64,000 bases of DNA from Gammaproteobacteria bacterium (GTDB taxonomy: Bacteria; Pseudomonadota; Gammaproteobacteria; UBA6429; Thiohalophilaceae), in NCBI GenBank assembly GCA_016125505.1, contig WGLP01000003.1:813911-877910 (forward strand). The letters run 5' to 3'. The notes beneath the pieces are model-generated. The model was given only the letters and a program-made list of their open reading frames with translations. It was not told the DNA's origin and ran no database searches. A program made the translations under genes and the position numbers. Positions 29,737 to 39,185 of the stretch are shown here, piece by piece; the first letter of the stretch is position 1; the number at the start of each line of letters is the position of its first letter.

Positions 29737-30018
29737 ATGCAAGAAACCAAAAAAGAGGTACCGCGCATTCAGCAGATCGTCGCGGTCATGTGGCCATCGT
29801 TTTTAACGGCAGGCATTGCCACCATTCTGTTCTTCACGATATTTGATCCGGAAGTCCTGCTGGCAGCCAGCGGTTATCACACTATTTCTCGCACGGCGGG
29901 TTACAGCATCGGGTTCTTCTGTTTTTGGCTGTTGACCGCGAGTTCCTGCGCCCTGACCTGCTATTTTCAGAAGCCCTGCGAGCGGATTAATACCGCGGAG
30001 AAAAAATCCGGATCGTGA
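29737..30018 (+). CDS. Small two-helix membrane protein at the end of the cco operon
   Basis: 93 residues from ATG 29737, preceded by a G-rich ribosome site; GTG 29725 in frame is less likely. Two membrane helices (residues ~22-42 and ~56-76), a cysteine pair in ASSCALTCYFQKPC, and a charged C-terminus. Not CcoS or CcoI by sequence. The cysteines suggest a possible metal or redox role, which is only inference. It takes the place where ccoI/ccoS would be expected. Confidence 0.72.
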   Translation: MQETKKEVPRIQQIVAVMWPSFLTAGIATILFFTIFDPEVLLAASGYHTISRTAGYSIGFFCFWLLTASSCALTCYFQKPCERINTAEKKSGS

Positions 30019-30025
30019 AAGGCGT

Positions 30026-30751
30026 CTAGCTCTTCCTGAGCATCTGTTCGAGACCGTGCAGGTCCAGAAGTTTGACATGCTTACGTTCGACTTCCAGCAG
30101 ACCGTGTTCCTGAAATTGCGTAAACAGTCGGCTGATGGTTTCCACGGCCAGGCCAAGCATATTGGCGATATCGCTGCGCGACATACTCAAATTGAATTCA
30201 GTGGCGGAAAAGCCGCGCTGCAGGAATCGTTGTGAAATCAGCAGCAGCAGACCGGCAAGGCGTGCCTCCGCTGACAGGTTTTTGCACATCGTGACGCGAT
30301 CCTGTTCCTGGTGGATCTCGCGGCTCATCATGCCCAGGATATGGTGGTGCAGATCGGGGATCTCGCGGGTGAGCTGTGCGAAACGGTCGTACGGAATTTC
30401 GCAAATGCTGCATGTCTCCAGGGCCTTGGCGGAACGTGTATAGTGCGGGCTGTTGATATCACTGAGCCCCAGCAAATCGCCCGGCATCTTGATGCCGACG
30501 ATATGCTCTTCCCCATCTTCGGTCATGACATAGGTCTTGAGCGTTCCCGAGCGCAGGGCAAAGATGGCATGAAAATCGTCGCCGGATTCGTATAAATGCT
30601 GTCCGCGCTCGAGTGGGCGTCGGCGCTTGATAAGATTGTCCAGGGCATCCAGATCCCCGCTGCCCAGTCCTGCCGGCATGCAAAGTTTGTAAATACCGCA
30701 TTGTTCGCAAACATGCTGGAGGGCGGCGATATCGATTAAGGTCTGGGACAT
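30026..30751 (-). CDS. fnr: Fnr/Anr oxygen-responsive transcription regulator
   Basis: 241 residues. Crp-family layout: 4Fe-4S ligands C15, C18, C24 and C117 (in TCSICEIP; C114 is an extra cysteine), the effector-like beta-roll, dimer helix and C-terminal HTH with recognition motif ETISR, as in E. coli FNR (E209-S212-R213). So it should bind TTGAT-N4-ATCAA, and such a site precedes ccoN. Convergent with the cco operon, seven bases after its last gene. Divergent from hisB by 153 bases. Confidence 0.95.
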   Translation of the reverse strand: MSQTLIDIAALQHVCEQCGIYKLCMPAGLGSGDLDALDNLIKRRRPLERGQHLYESGDDFHAIFALRSGTLKTYVMTEDGEEHIVGIKMPGDLLGLSDINSPHYTRSAKALETCSICEIPYDRFAQLTREIPDLHHHILGMMSREIHQEQDRVTMCKNLSAEARLAGLLLLISQRFLQRGFSATEFNLSMSRSDIANMLGLAVETISRLFTQFQEHGLLEVERKHVKLLDLHGLEQMLRKS

Positions 30752-30904
30752 GGCAGGGTCTTGGCTGGCTGAACCGTGATAATTTAATGGAATCCAGGCC
30801 GGAATACAAAAGCGCGTTGGCTTCAGCGTCTTGTCTGGTTCGCAAATGCTTGAAAATAGGGCACAATACCGTCCCTATTCAGCTGGTGGTGGAGTGCGAG
30901 AGTC

Positions 30905-31498
30905 ATGGCCGGGCGGACGGCACAAGTAGAACGTAATACCCTGGAGACCCAGATTCAGATCAGTCTGGACCTGGATGGCGCCGGTACCGGTGAGTTCAAG
31001 ACCGGCGTGCCGTTTCTCGAGCACATGCTCGATCAGGTTGCCCGTCACGGCATGGTCGACATCAAGATCACGGCCAACGGGGATACCCACATCGACGATC
31101 ACCATACGGTGGAAGATATCGGGATTACGCTCGGACAGGCAGTGGCCCAGGCCCTGGGCGATAAGAAAGGCATTCGCCGTTATGGCCATGCCTATGTCCC
31201 GCTGGATGAAGCGTTATCGCGGGTGGTGATCGATTTTTCCGGTCGGCCTGGCCTCGAGTACCACGCCGATTACCCGCGGCCGCGCATCGGCCAGTTCGAT
31301 GTGGACCTGATCCACGAATTTTTCCAGGGCTTCGTCAATCACGCCAAGGCGACCGTGCATATCGACTGCCTGCGCGGCAAGAATGCCCACCACATTGCCG
31401 AGACGATCTTCAAGGCCTTTGGCCGCGCCCTGCGCATGGCCATGGAGGCGGACCCGCGCATGACTGGCGTAACACCATCGACCAAGGGCAGCCTGTAA
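30905..31498 (+). CDS. hisB: Imidazoleglycerol-phosphate dehydratase
   Basis: 197 residues, monofunctional (no N-terminal histidinol-phosphatase domain). Sixth step of histidine synthesis. Metal-binding motifs are [17 protein letters not shown]-like LEHMLDQ, and [18 protein letters not shown]. First gene of the hisBHAFIE operon in this window; hisGDC are not here. Confidence 0.97.
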   Translation: MAGRTAQVERNTLETQIQISLDLDGAGTGEFKTGVPFLEHMLDQVARHGMVDIKITANGDTHIDDHHTVEDIGITLGQAVAQALGDKKGIRRYGHAYVPLDEALSRVVIDFSGRPGLEYHADYPRPRIGQFDVDLIHEFFQGFVNHAKATVHIDCLRGKNAHHIAETIFKAFGRALRMAMEADPRMTGVTPSTKGSL

Positions 31499-31518
31499 CC
31501 GGCGAATCACATCGAGCC

Positions 31519-32172
31519 ATGAATACCGTTGCAGTTATCGATTACGGCATGGGAAACCTGCATTCCGTGGCCAAGGCGCTGGAGCACGTGTCCGACTCGG
31601 CGCGGGTGGTGGTGACCCACGACCAGGCCGTGATCGAGGCGGCGGACCGGGTGGTGTTGCCGGGGGTGGGGGCGATTCGCGATTGCATGGCGGAAATTCG
31701 TCGTCTGAATATCGATACTGTCGTCAGAAACGTCCTGGATCAGGGCAAGCCTTTTCTCGGGGTCTGCGTGGGAATGCAGGCCCTCATGACCTTCAGTGAC
31801 GAAAATAATGGGGTGGAATGTCTGAAGATCCTGCCGGGCCACGTGGCCTTTTTTGGCAATGATTTGAAGGATCCGGCGACGGGCGAACGCCTGAAGATAC
31901 CGCACATGGGTTGGAATCAGGTGCAACAGACCATCGATCACCCGTTGTGGCATGGTATCGAACAAGACAGTCGTTTTTATTTCGTGCACAGTTATTATGT
32001 CGAACCGGTGGATCCGGGGCTGATCGCAGGCACCACGACGTACGGTATTCCATTTACCGCGGCGGTATCGCGGGCGAACCTGTTTGCCGTGCAGTTTCAC
32101 CCGGAAAAGAGTCAGCACGCGGGCCTGCAATTGTATGAGAATTTTATCCATTGGGACGGTAAACTTGACTGA
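31519..32172 (+). CDS. hisH: Imidazole glycerol phosphate synthase, glutaminase subunit
   Basis: 217 residues. Class I glutamine amidotransferase: nucleophile C83 in GVCVGMQAL, and the His-Glu pair in VQFHPEKS near the C-terminus. Delivers ammonia to HisF. 20 bases after hisB, 38 before hisA. Confidence 0.97.
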   Translation: MNTVAVIDYGMGNLHSVAKALEHVSDSARVVVTHDQAVIEAADRVVLPGVGAIRDCMAEIRRLNIDTVVRNVLDQGKPFLGVCVGMQALMTFSDENNGVECLKILPGHVAFFGNDLKDPATGERLKIPHMGWNQVQQTIDHPLWHGIEQDSRFYFVHSYYVEPVDPGLIAGTTTYGIPFTAAVSRANLFAVQFHPEKSQHAGLQLYENFIHWDGKLD

Positions 32173-32210
32173 CAAGGAACTGGACCACCCAACCAAACCT
32201 GCAAGCGCTT

Positions 32211-32951
32211 ATGTTGATAATTCCCGCCATTGATATTAAAGACGGTAAGTGTGTGCGCCTGCGCCAGGGCGATATGGATCAGGAGACCGTGTTTTCCGAT
32301 GATCCCGTGGCCATGGCCGCACGCTGGGTCGAGGCCGGCGCGCGGCGCTTGCACCTGGTCGATCTGAACGGTGCCTTTGCCGGCAAACCGGTGAATGCAC
32401 ATGTGGTCGCGGCTATTGCCGAGGCCTATCCGGACCTGCCAATCCAGGTGGGCGGCGGTATCCGTGATGCGGAAACCGTGCAAACCTATCTCGATGCCGG
32501 CGTCAGTTACGTGATTATCGGCACTCAGGCGGTCACCGCCCCTCACTTCGTCAACGATCTGTGCCTGGAATTTCCGGGACACATCATCGTGGGCCTGGAT
32601 GCCAAAGACGGTAAAGTCGCTGTGGACGGTTGGTCGAAATTGTCCAAGCACGATGTCATCGACATGGCGCGGCATTTCGAACAGGACGGTGTCGAGGCGA
32701 TTGTGTATACCGATATCAGCCGCGACGGCATGATGAGCGGGGTGAACATCGATGCCACGGTGCGCCTGGCGCAATCCATCCACATCCCGGTCATTGCCTC
32801 CGGCGGCATTACCAATATCGACGATATTCGGCGCCTCTGCGAAGTGGAGAGCGAAGGCATCACCGGCGCGATTACCGGCCGTGCGATTTATGAAGGCACC
32901 CTGGACTTCGCCGAGGCGCAGCGCCTGGCGGATGAGCTGACCGGCGAGTAA
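32211..32951 (+). CDS. hisA: Phosphoribosylformimino-5-aminoimidazole carboxamide ribotide isomerase
   Basis: 246 residues. (beta/alpha)8 barrel with catalytic D8 in [10 protein letters not shown] and the second aspartate in [10 protein letters not shown]; phosphate loop GGIRDAETV. Amadori rearrangement step of histidine synthesis. The start ATG at 32211 follows GCAAGCG, a weak ribosome site. Confidence 0.97.
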   Translation: MLIIPAIDIKDGKCVRLRQGDMDQETVFSDDPVAMAARWVEAGARRLHLVDLNGAFAGKPVNAHVVAAIAEAYPDLPIQVGGGIRDAETVQTYLDAGVSYVIIGTQAVTAPHFVNDLCLEFPGHIIVGLDAKDGKVAVDGWSKLSKHDVIDMARHFEQDGVEAIVYTDISRDGMMSGVNIDATVRLAQSIHIPVIASGGITNIDDIRRLCEVESEGITGAITGRAIYEGTLDFAEAQRLADELTGE

Positions 32952-32976
32952 GCCGGTGTATAGGATCGTGTGACAC

Positions 32977-33750
32977 ATGGGCCTCGCCAAACGCATTATT
33001 CCCTGTCTTGATGTCGATAACGGTCGCGTGGTCAAAGGCGTCAAGTTCGTCGAGATCCGTGATGCCGGTGACCCGGTGGAGATCGCGCGCCGCTACGATG
33101 AACAGGGCGCGGACGAGCTCACCTTCCTGGATATCACGGCCTCCTCCGATAATCGCGAAACCATGGTGCACGTGGTTGAGGCGGTGGCCGGCCAGGTCTT
33201 TATTCCACTCACCGTGGGCGGCGGCATCCGTGAAATTGCCGATGTGCGGCGTATGCTCAATGCCGGCGCCGACAAGGTCGCCATCAACACAGCGGCGGTA
33301 GCCAACCCCGAATTTGTGAAGCAGGCGGCATTGAAATTCGGCTCCCAGTGTATTGTGGTGGCGATCGATGCGAAAAAAGTCAGTGCCGACGGCGAGCCGG
33401 ACAGGTGGGAGATCTTCACCCACGGCGGGCGCAAGGCCACCGGACTGGATGCCGTCGAATGGGCCAAAAAGATGGTGGCCTACGGTGCCGGCGAAATCCT
33501 GCTGACCAGTATGGACAGAGACGGGACCAAGATTGGATTTGACCTTGCACTGACCCGCGCGATTTGCGAGGCGGTCAGCGTGCCAGTGATCGCATCCGGT
33601 GGTGTCGGTAATCTGGATCACCTGGTGGACGGGATTACCGAAGGCAAGGCCGACGCCGTGCTGGCGGCCAGCATTTTTCACTTTGGCGAATACACCATCG
33701 CGCAGGCCAAGCAGGTCATGCACGAGGCCGGGATTGAAGTGCGTCTATAA
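32977..33750 (+). CDS. hisF: Imidazole glycerol phosphate synthase, cyclase subunit
   Basis: 257 residues. Barrel fold related to HisA; catalytic D11 in [14 protein letters not shown] and the partner aspartate in [11 protein letters not shown]. It combines with HisH to make IGP and AICAR. 25 bases after hisA. Confidence 0.97.
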   Translation: MGLAKRIIPCLDVDNGRVVKGVKFVEIRDAGDPVEIARRYDEQGADELTFLDITASSDNRETMVHVVEAVAGQVFIPLTVGGGIREIADVRRMLNAGADKVAINTAAVANPEFVKQAALKFGSQCIVVAIDAKKVSADGEPDRWEIFTHGGRKATGLDAVEWAKKMVAYGAGEILLTSMDRDGTKIGFDLALTRAICEAVSVPVIASGGVGNLDHLVDGITEGKADAVLAASIFHFGEYTIAQAKQVMHEAGIEVRL

Positions 33751-33774
33751 CCTGCGTATGCAAGGATGGCATCA

Positions 33775-34164
33775 ATGAGTGACAAGTGGCTGGACGAGAT
33801 CAAATGGACTGACGACGGGCTGGTGCCGGTGATCGCCCAGGAAGACGGCAGCGGCAAGATCCTGATGTTTGCCTGGATGAACCGGGAATCGCTGCAGTTA
33901 ACAGTGCAGGAAGGCAAGGCCATTTACTGGTCGCGCTCGCGCAACAAACTCTGGCGCAAGGGTGAAGAGTCTGGTCACGAGCAGATCCTCAAAGACATCC
34001 GCCTGGACTGCGACAACGATGTAATCCTGCTCAGGGTCGAACAAAAAGGCGGGATTGCCTGCCATACCGGGCGCAAATCCTGTTTCTATCAGCAGCTGCA
34101 GGATGGGGAGTGGGTCCCGGTGGAGCCGGTACTCAAGGACCCGGACGAGATCTATCGAAAATAA
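33775..34164 (+). CDS. hisI: Phosphoribosyl-AMP cyclohydrolase
   Basis: 129 residues from ATG 33775, chosen over ATG 33766 because an AAGGATGG ribosome site is correctly spaced only for the later codon. The Zn/Mg binding residues are in [15 protein letters not shown] and [15 protein letters not shown] separate HisE follows, so this is not the fused enteric HisIE. Confidence 0.95.
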   Translation: MSDKWLDEIKWTDDGLVPVIAQEDGSGKILMFAWMNRESLQLTVQEGKAIYWSRSRNKLWRKGEESGHEQILKDIRLDCDNDVILLRVEQKGGIACHTGRKSCFYQQLQDGEWVPVEPVLKDPDEIYRK

Positions 34165-34220
34165 ATTTCTAGCGGGCTGCCATCTGTTGCGACTTGCCCT
34201 GCCCCGCCAGGCCCGACACA

Positions 34221-34553
34221 ATGACAGACATGAATAACGACATCCTTACCCAGTTGGCCCAGGTGCTGGAGCAGCGCAAACACGCGGATCCGGACGGTTC
34301 CTATGTGGCCAAGCTGTATAGCAAAGGTCTGGACGCCATCCTCAAAAAGATCGGTGAAGAGGCCACCGAGACCGTCATGGCGGCCAAAGACGGCGATCTC
34401 CAGCAAATTGTCTATGAAACCGCAGACTTATGGTTTCATACGCTGATACTGCTGGCCCACCAGGGGGCCGGCCCTGACGCCGTTCTGGCGGAACTGGCGC
34501 GCCGTTTCGGTCTGTCCGGACTCGATGAAAAGGCCAGCCGCGCCGGGAAATAG
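34221..34553 (+). CDS. hisE: Phosphoribosyl-ATP pyrophosphatase
   Basis: 110 residues from ATG 34221 (ATG 34230 is an alternative; a TTG at 34194 is unlikely). MazG-like all-alpha fold with [18 protein letters not shown] and YETADLWFH, the acidic Mg-binding residues. Hydrolyses PR-ATP to PR-AMP, the step before HisI. Last his gene, followed by 308 bases before tatA. Confidence 0.94.
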   Translation: MTDMNNDILTQLAQVLEQRKHADPDGSYVAKLYSKGLDAILKKIGEEATETVMAAKDGDLQQIVYETADLWFHTLILLAHQGAGPDAVLAELARRFGLSGLDEKASRAGK

Positions 34554-34861
34554 GCCGGGCGGCCACGTGATCCATTCCGGCGCCTACCCTAGTACAATAC
34601 ATTTCCAGGGAGTAATATCCCCGACCGCAAGGTCTAAACAAGGTCGATGAGAAGGTGAATTCAGCAAGGCGGCGGGGTAACAGCCGTCCGTCTTGGCACC
34701 CAAGGGCGGAGGTACACCCTGACCCGGTGATACCCAGGGAGCACATCGCCACAGGTTGAACCGTACTTCGCTGAATACAGATTCAGGCCGGTCCGAAGTT
34801 CTGGCGGTTCGTATCATGGTGCATGGTGTAAACCAGCCAATCTTTTCATTAGGAGAATGTT
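34554..34861. other. 308-base intergenic region with hairpins between hisE and tatA
   Basis: No ORF with homology. Hairpins are evident: CCGTCTTGG (34686-34694) pairs with CCAAGGGCGG (34700-34709) around CAC, with one bulged G, and CTGAAT-ACAG-ATTCAG lies at 34771-34786. A CCCTG...CAGGG arm pair (34717-34739) lies between them. A TACAAT (34593-34598) could be a -10 element, with a poor -35. This may be the long structured leader of tatABC or a small RNA gene; nothing identifies a known family. The AGGAG at 34851-34855 is the tatA ribosome site. Confidence 0.5.
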
Positions 34862-35107
34862 ATGGGTTTCAGTGGTATTGGACCAGGTTCTTTAATTCTG
34901 ATCTTGATCATCGTGGTCTTGCTCTTCGGTACGAAACGTCTGCGCACTATGGGTTCAGACCTGGGCTCGGCGCTGAAGAACTTCAAGAAGGCCGTCAAGG
35001 AAGGCGAAAGCGAAGAAGCGGACGCCGCGGCTACTCAGGAAAAGCTCGAGGGCAAAAACTCTGTCATCGAAGGCGAAGCGACCAACAAAGACAAAAGCAA
35101 GACCTGA
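34862..35107 (+). CDS. tatA: Sec-independent protein translocase subunit TatA
   Basis: 81 residues: one N-terminal membrane helix (~9-24) followed by the FGTKRLRTMGSDLGSALKNFKKA amphipathic helix (shown in part: FGTKRLRTMG) and a Lys/Glu-rich tail. Forms the Tat translocation pore. Good AGGAG ribosome site six bases before the ATG. Confidence 0.96.
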   Translation: MGFSGIGPGSLILILIIVVLLFGTKRLRTMGSDLGSALKNFKKAVKEGESEEADAAATQEKLEGKNSVIEGEATNKDKSKT

Positions 35108-35145
35108 TCCTTGTTGCGTTGAAGCGATCCGTTTGAGTTTCCAAT

Positions 35146-35652
35146 ATGTTTGACATCGGTTTCTGGGAACTGGTGGTGATCGGCGTAGTTGCGCTGATCG
35201 TGATCGGTCCGGAACGACTACCTGACGTGGCGCGTACGGTCGGCAAATATGTCGGCCGTATGCGTCGTTTTGTCGCCAAGGTTCGGGAAGACATCGATCG
35301 CGAAGTCCGTCAGGAAGAAATTCGCCAGGCCTTGAAACGCAATGCCGATATCGACGAAATCAAAAATATCATCAATGATTCGCGTTATGTCATCGAAGAT
35401 GAGGTGCAGGAAACGAAACATGTCGTAAAGGCCCGTGACGACGACCCGCGCGGTGATTTTTCACAAAAGGATATGCTCAAAGAACAGGACAAGGATTTCG
35501 AAAACGAAACTTATGGCCTGACTGACCACCGCGACCACGGTGCGGAAGAACATACCGATACTGCTGTGCAGCCGGAAACAACAGAGGCACCAGCACAAGC
35601 AAGCAACCCGAACAAACAAGATGGCGGACGAAACGAAAAATCAAACGGATAA
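35146..35652 (+). CDS. tatB: Sec-independent protein translocase subunit TatB
   Basis: 168 residues, longer and more acidic at the C-terminus than TatA. Starts [13 protein letters not shown] with the conserved E8 and [13 protein letters not shown]. Receptor component with TatC. Overlaps the tatC start by 32 bases. Confidence 0.96.
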   Translation: MFDIGFWELVVIGVVALIVIGPERLPDVARTVGKYVGRMRRFVAKVREDIDREVRQEEIRQALKRNADIDEIKNIINDSRYVIEDEVQETKHVVKARDDDPRGDFSQKDMLKEQDKDFENETYGLTDHRDHGAEEHTDTAVQPETTEAPAQASNPNKQDGGRNEKSNG

Positions 35653-36496
35653 CGTCTCATCCGACTCGGAACTCCCCTTCCTGTCGCATTTGATCGAATT
35701 GCGCGATCGTTTATTACGCATTGTGATCGTGGTGAGTCTGATTTTTCTGGTGCTGTTTTATTTCGCCAACGATCTTTACTCTATTATCGCGCACCCGTTG
35801 TTGAAGTATCTTCCGAGCGGCAAGATGCTGGCGATTGATGTCATCACACCTATTTTCACGCCGATGAAACTGGCGCTGGTTGCATCGTTTTTTATCAGCA
35901 TTCCCTACATTCTGCATCAGCTATGGGCGTTCATTGCGCCGGGCCTGTATCAGCATGAAAAACGCCTGGCCTTGCCTTTGTTGGTCTCCAGCGTGTTGTT
36001 GTATTACGCCGGGATGGCCTTTGCCTACTTTGTCGTGTTCCCGATGATGTTTAATTTCCTGAGTCATTACGTCCCCAGCGGGGTCGAGATGGCAACGGAC
36101 ATTTCGCATTACCTGGATTTCGTCCTGAAGATGTTCTTTGCCTTTGGTGTTGCCTTCGAGGTGCCCGTAGCAACTATTCTGCTGATTGCCGCCGGTATCA
36201 CAACGCCAAAAAAACTGGCCAAAATGCGGCCCTATATCATCGTCATTGCCTTTACACTTGGCATGCTGCTGACGCCGCCTGACGTCATTTCACAGGTCAT
36301 GCTGGCGATCCCGATGTGGATGTTATTCGAGAGTGGTCTCTTCTTTGCCAGGATTCTGTTGAAAAAACGCATCGAAGAACTTGAGCGAGCTGAGGCCGGA
36401 GTGACAGAAGATGAAGATAGCGACGTCGATCCGGATGAAGAGCTCGATAAGGCCGTCAAGGAAGAGTCAGATTTAAATAAACAAGACCCAGTGTAA
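35621..36496 (+). CDS. tatC: Sec-independent protein translocase subunit TatC
   Basis: 291 residues from ATG 35621; the open frame begins earlier without homology. Six membrane helices; conserved [14 protein letters not shown] at the start of helix 1 and [12 protein letters not shown]. The C-terminal ~45 residues form an unusual acidic tail ([17 protein letters not shown]). Binds the twin-arginine signal with TatB. Confidence 0.96.
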   Translation: MADETKNQTDNVSSDSELPFLSHLIELRDRLLRIVIVVSLIFLVLFYFANDLYSIIAHPLLKYLPSGKMLAIDVITPIFTPMKLALVASFFISIPYILHQLWAFIAPGLYQHEKRLALPLLVSSVLLYYAGMAFAYFVVFPMMFNFLSHYVPSGVEMATDISHYLDFVLKMFFAFGVAFEVPVATILLIAAGITTPKKLAKMRPYIIVIAFTLGMLLTPPDVISQVMLAIPMWMLFESGLFFARILLKKRIEELERAEAGVTEDEDSDVDPDEELDKAVKEESDLNKQDPV

Positions 36497-36544
36497 ACGA
36501 AGTGACCATTATTACCGGAACATCAGCAAAGTAAGAACGTATTC

Positions 36545-36928
36545 ATGCCAACTGGTATCAAGAACATCATTACCCTGAATATCATTTTTACCAGCATATT
36601 TATTGCTAATCTGCTGTATTTGCATCAGGTCGCCCAGGGTGCGCCGCTGCGGGTATTCGTCAACCTGGTGAGTGCCGGTGCCCTGGTCTTGATCACACTC
36701 GTCGTATTGCTGCGTCTGGGCAAGCTGGTCGCATTCGCGCGGGTATTGGCTTACGCGCTACTCTTGGTCCTGGGTCTGCAATTGTTATTGATGTTAAAGG
36801 ATCTTATGACTGGCTATGGTGCGCTTATCATCCTGGTGGACCTGGTTGTGATCTTCTATGTGATCGGGATGCGTGGTTATCTTGCCAGTACCACCGCCGC
36901 CGATTACTTCCTGAACCAGACCAGCTGA
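36545..36928 (+). CDS. Small four-helix membrane protein, unknown function
   Basis: 127 residues with four predicted membrane helices (~7-27, 36-57, 64-85, 95-113) joined by short loops and no conserved motif that I recognise. Starts 48 bases after tatC; ribosome site GTAAGAA is moderate. May be cotranscribed with tatABC, with no functional link implied. Confidence 0.7.
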   Translation: MPTGIKNIITLNIIFTSIFIANLLYLHQVAQGAPLRVFVNLVSAGALVLITLVVLLRLGKLVAFARVLAYALLLVLGLQLLLMLKDLMTGYGALIILVDLVVIFYVIGMRGYLASTTAADYFLNQTS

Positions 36929-37186
36929 ATCCGTAATCGGGCCGAAAGGCCGCCTGCTCTTTTCGCAATATCTCCACCCTTCCTCATCAACCCCGGTCGC
37001 TTACGCCGCCGTTTAACCTATCCATGCACGGTCAGAATTCTCCTACAAGAGGATCAGCGGCTGCCGACAGACGGCATTTGCCAGTAGACATAGGATACGC
37101 ACAAAGGGGGTTGGGTTAGGACGCGTAGCTCCATACGCAAATGGCCATGGACGGCTACCAATTACGCTTTTATCGAGGGACAAGTC
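36929..37186. other. 258-base intergenic region
   Basis: A GGCC-GAAA-GGCC hairpin at 36940-36951 followed by CTCTTTT (36957-36963) may be a weak terminator for the tat unit. The rest is noncoding; the only other open frame on the minus strand (37043-37300) overlaps the next gene and has no homology. Confidence 0.45.
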
Positions 37187-37429
37187 ATGGATCAAAATCT
37201 CAGTCGTCACGGTGAACAGGGGACAGCTCCATTTCGGACCGGGCGTTTTTACTGCATCGAGAATGAGTGGTGGTTTGCGATACGGCGTGGACCTGACCAA
37301 GGGCCGTATCCGACCAAGGCAGCGGCAAAGCTCTCCCTGATAGAGTTCTTAAACGATCAATTTACGTTTGAGAAATATCTGCAGCAGAATAAGTCGCCAT
37401 ACACGCTATCTGATGCTGAGCCGAAGTAA
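37187..37429 (+). CDS. DUF6316-like small protein
   Basis: 80 residues. Sequence pattern RTGRFYCIENEWWFAIRRG and GPYPTKAAAK resembles a small family of gammaproteobacterial proteins (tentatively DUF6316) with an aromatic W/F-rich core. The second half is helical. No signal peptide. Function unknown. Convergent with the 580-residue PilZ-like gene, 13 bases apart. Confidence 0.6.
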   Translation: MDQNLSRHGEQGTAPFRTGRFYCIENEWWFAIRRGPDQGPYPTKAAAKLSLIEFLNDQFTFEKYLQQNKSPYTLSDAEPK

Positions 37430-37442
37430 ATTATGTCGGGTC

Positions 37443-39185
37443 TTAGAGTTTTGCCCAAATGGACTCGTAGCTGTCGGGTATGGATTTTGTGGGCGTTTTC
37501 AGGGCCGCGTGCCACTCGAAGTAGAAGGCACTACCCGCCGGAGTGGAATAAAGCTGCTCGGATAAATTAAAGCGTTGTAGCTCACCATTTATTTCCAGCA
37601 GGGTTAATTTATTTTCGAGTGAAAACGGGATATTGGGCAGAAAGACGATACTGCCTAATTCATTTTGGCCAACCAGGCATTTAATCGGTTGTGCCGGATT
37701 GTTTTTTGACTGTACGTGCAGGAGCGCTGGTGAAATCTGTTGGCTGTGCCTCTGGATGCCTGCGCGTATCGATGCGTTATTCGGACACAATAACCAGCGA
37801 ATCTCGCCCAGCTGCCATTCTCCGCGTTTGCCGCGAATCGCAACCAATTCACTGGTCTGTATGTGATCCACGCCACTTTGCGGCAAGGCAATGCAAAAAC
37901 CGCCCTTGCTGATATTGATTACCTTGGCGTTGAGATAACTGTATACCTTCATTCGCACACTTTCAGTCCAGGCCTGCGGTGTCGGTTCCGGTTCAAAGTA
38001 CGCGCTCTCCCAGACATCTGCCTGAACTTCACGATCGGTAGTGAAACCGAGTGCCGCAAGAGAATTATCCGATTTGGGAGAATCTTGCTGGATGGCGATG
38101 ACGGAATCCGGTGCATTGACGAGGACATGCCCTGCAGGTTCGCGCAGACTCGGCTGACGGCCTTCAGAAATTATGTAATGGATTGCGCTGATGCCAATGG
38201 CGACTTCCGCCTGGCCCTGGATCAGACGGCGTTCGCCATCGCGGCTCGCAGGTCTGCCCCAATTATTCAGCAACAGAATCAGGTTGCGACGTGAAATTGT
38301 GTGATGTCGTGCGATCAGGATCTGATCAACCCCCGGCTTTGCCTGACTTAACAATGTATTGAGGAAATTCAATACCGGTGTGATATTGAAATAGCGGACA
38401 TCGATTTCCGGGTTTTCATTGCGATTGATGTCACTCGCCATCAGTCCTGGCGGCAAGTCTGCATCCAGCGTAAATGCATAGATCTGATCCTGCGGCTCAT
38501 CAAGTCGCGTGCGTGTAACAGTGAGTTCCTCTACCCAGATGTCCATGCTTGCAAGGACATCCTCCAGCTCTTCCGGACGAAACAGGTTGGGTGCCAACAA
38601 AGACTGTAACAAGAGTTTATTGAATTCAGCGGCTATTGTAGTTTTGTTGTGCTGTGGGACAGCACACGGAATTTTTACCTTGAGCAGTTTGTAGTTCTCG
38701 GCCATTTGATAAAGCCAGTACAATTGCAGCCACATGCCCTTTTGATATGGCTGATACATCAACCGCTGGTTAAGGAGCATCAGGCTGGAGTAATAGAAAA
38801 TCCGGTGGATCGAGGCTGTCACCACTTTCTTCCAGCCAAATCGATTCAGTTCGATGGCGCGGGCGATGACTTGCTGATATCCAAGAATGGATTGACGCAA
38901 TAATTGCGTGTAGAGGTCCGCGACCTTGCGGCGTTTTTTGGAAAGCGGCAAAGGCTTTCCTGCATAGTGCTTGTGCAGTTCCGGCAGGAGCATGTTAAGC
39001 GGTTCCGCCACGCCTTCCAGGAAATGAAAGCGATGTTTGGCTGGCACGTCTTCCTGCTGGTTGACCGAACAGAGTGCTGTGTAGAGTTGGCGGGAGGTTT
39101 CACCGTGGTGCGCTATAGGTAGGGCGTCTAGCCAGTGTCGAACCGCTCGAGGTCGGGCATCAAACTGTTCGGTTGTATCCGTCAT
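37443..39185 (-). CDS. Large PilZ-like protein, function unknown
   Basis: 580 residues, soluble. The N-terminal half is helical (RHWLDALPIAHHGETSRQLYTAL, KHRFHFLEGVAEPLN and LHKHYAGKPLPLSKKRRK are likely family motifs). The C-terminal ~150 residues contain NISKGGFCIALP, similar to the NxSxxG motif of PilZ domains, followed by a beta-rich segment (KRGEWQLGEIRWL). The RxxxR loop is not clear, so c-di-GMP binding is uncertain. No domain name can be given with confidence. Alone on the minus strand upstream of mnmG. Confidence 0.7.
   Translation of the reverse strand: MTDTTEQFDARPRAVRHWLDALPIAHHGETSRQLYTALCSVNQQEDVPAKHRFHFLEGVAEPLNMLLPELHKHYAGKPLPLSKKRRKVADLYTQLLRQSILGYQQVIARAIELNRFGWKKVVTASIHRIFYYSSLMLLNQRLMYQPYQKGMWLQLYWLYQMAENYKLLKVKIPCAVPQHNKTTIAAEFNKLLLQSLLAPNLFRPEELEDVLASMDIWVEELTVTRTRLDEPQDQIYAFTLDADLPPGLMASDINRNENPEIDVRYFNITPVLNFLNTLLSQAKPGVDQILIARHHTISRRNLILLLNNWGRPASRDGERRLIQGQAEVAIGISAIHYIISEGRQPSLREPAGHVLVNAPDSVIAIQQDSPKSDNSLAALGFTTDREVQADVWESAYFEPEPTPQAWTESVRMKVYSYLNAKVINISKGGFCIALPQSGVDHIQTSELVAIRGKRGEWQLGEIRWLLCPNNASIRAGIQRHSQQISPALLHVQSKNNPAQPIKCLVGQNELGSIVFLPNIPFSLENKLTLLEINGELQRFNLSEQLYSTPAGSAFYFEWHAALKTPTKSIPDSYESIWAKL

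Noticed and set aside
32112..33723. Long minus-strand open frames opposite hisH, hisA and hisF
   Set aside because: Shadows of his genes, which have full-length, motif-complete products.
34650..34745. Part of a TPP riboswitch before tatA
   Set aside because: The CCTGA-CCCGG-TGATACCCAG stretch recalls the 3' half, but the CUGAGA core and matching stems are not present and tatA is not a thiamine gene.
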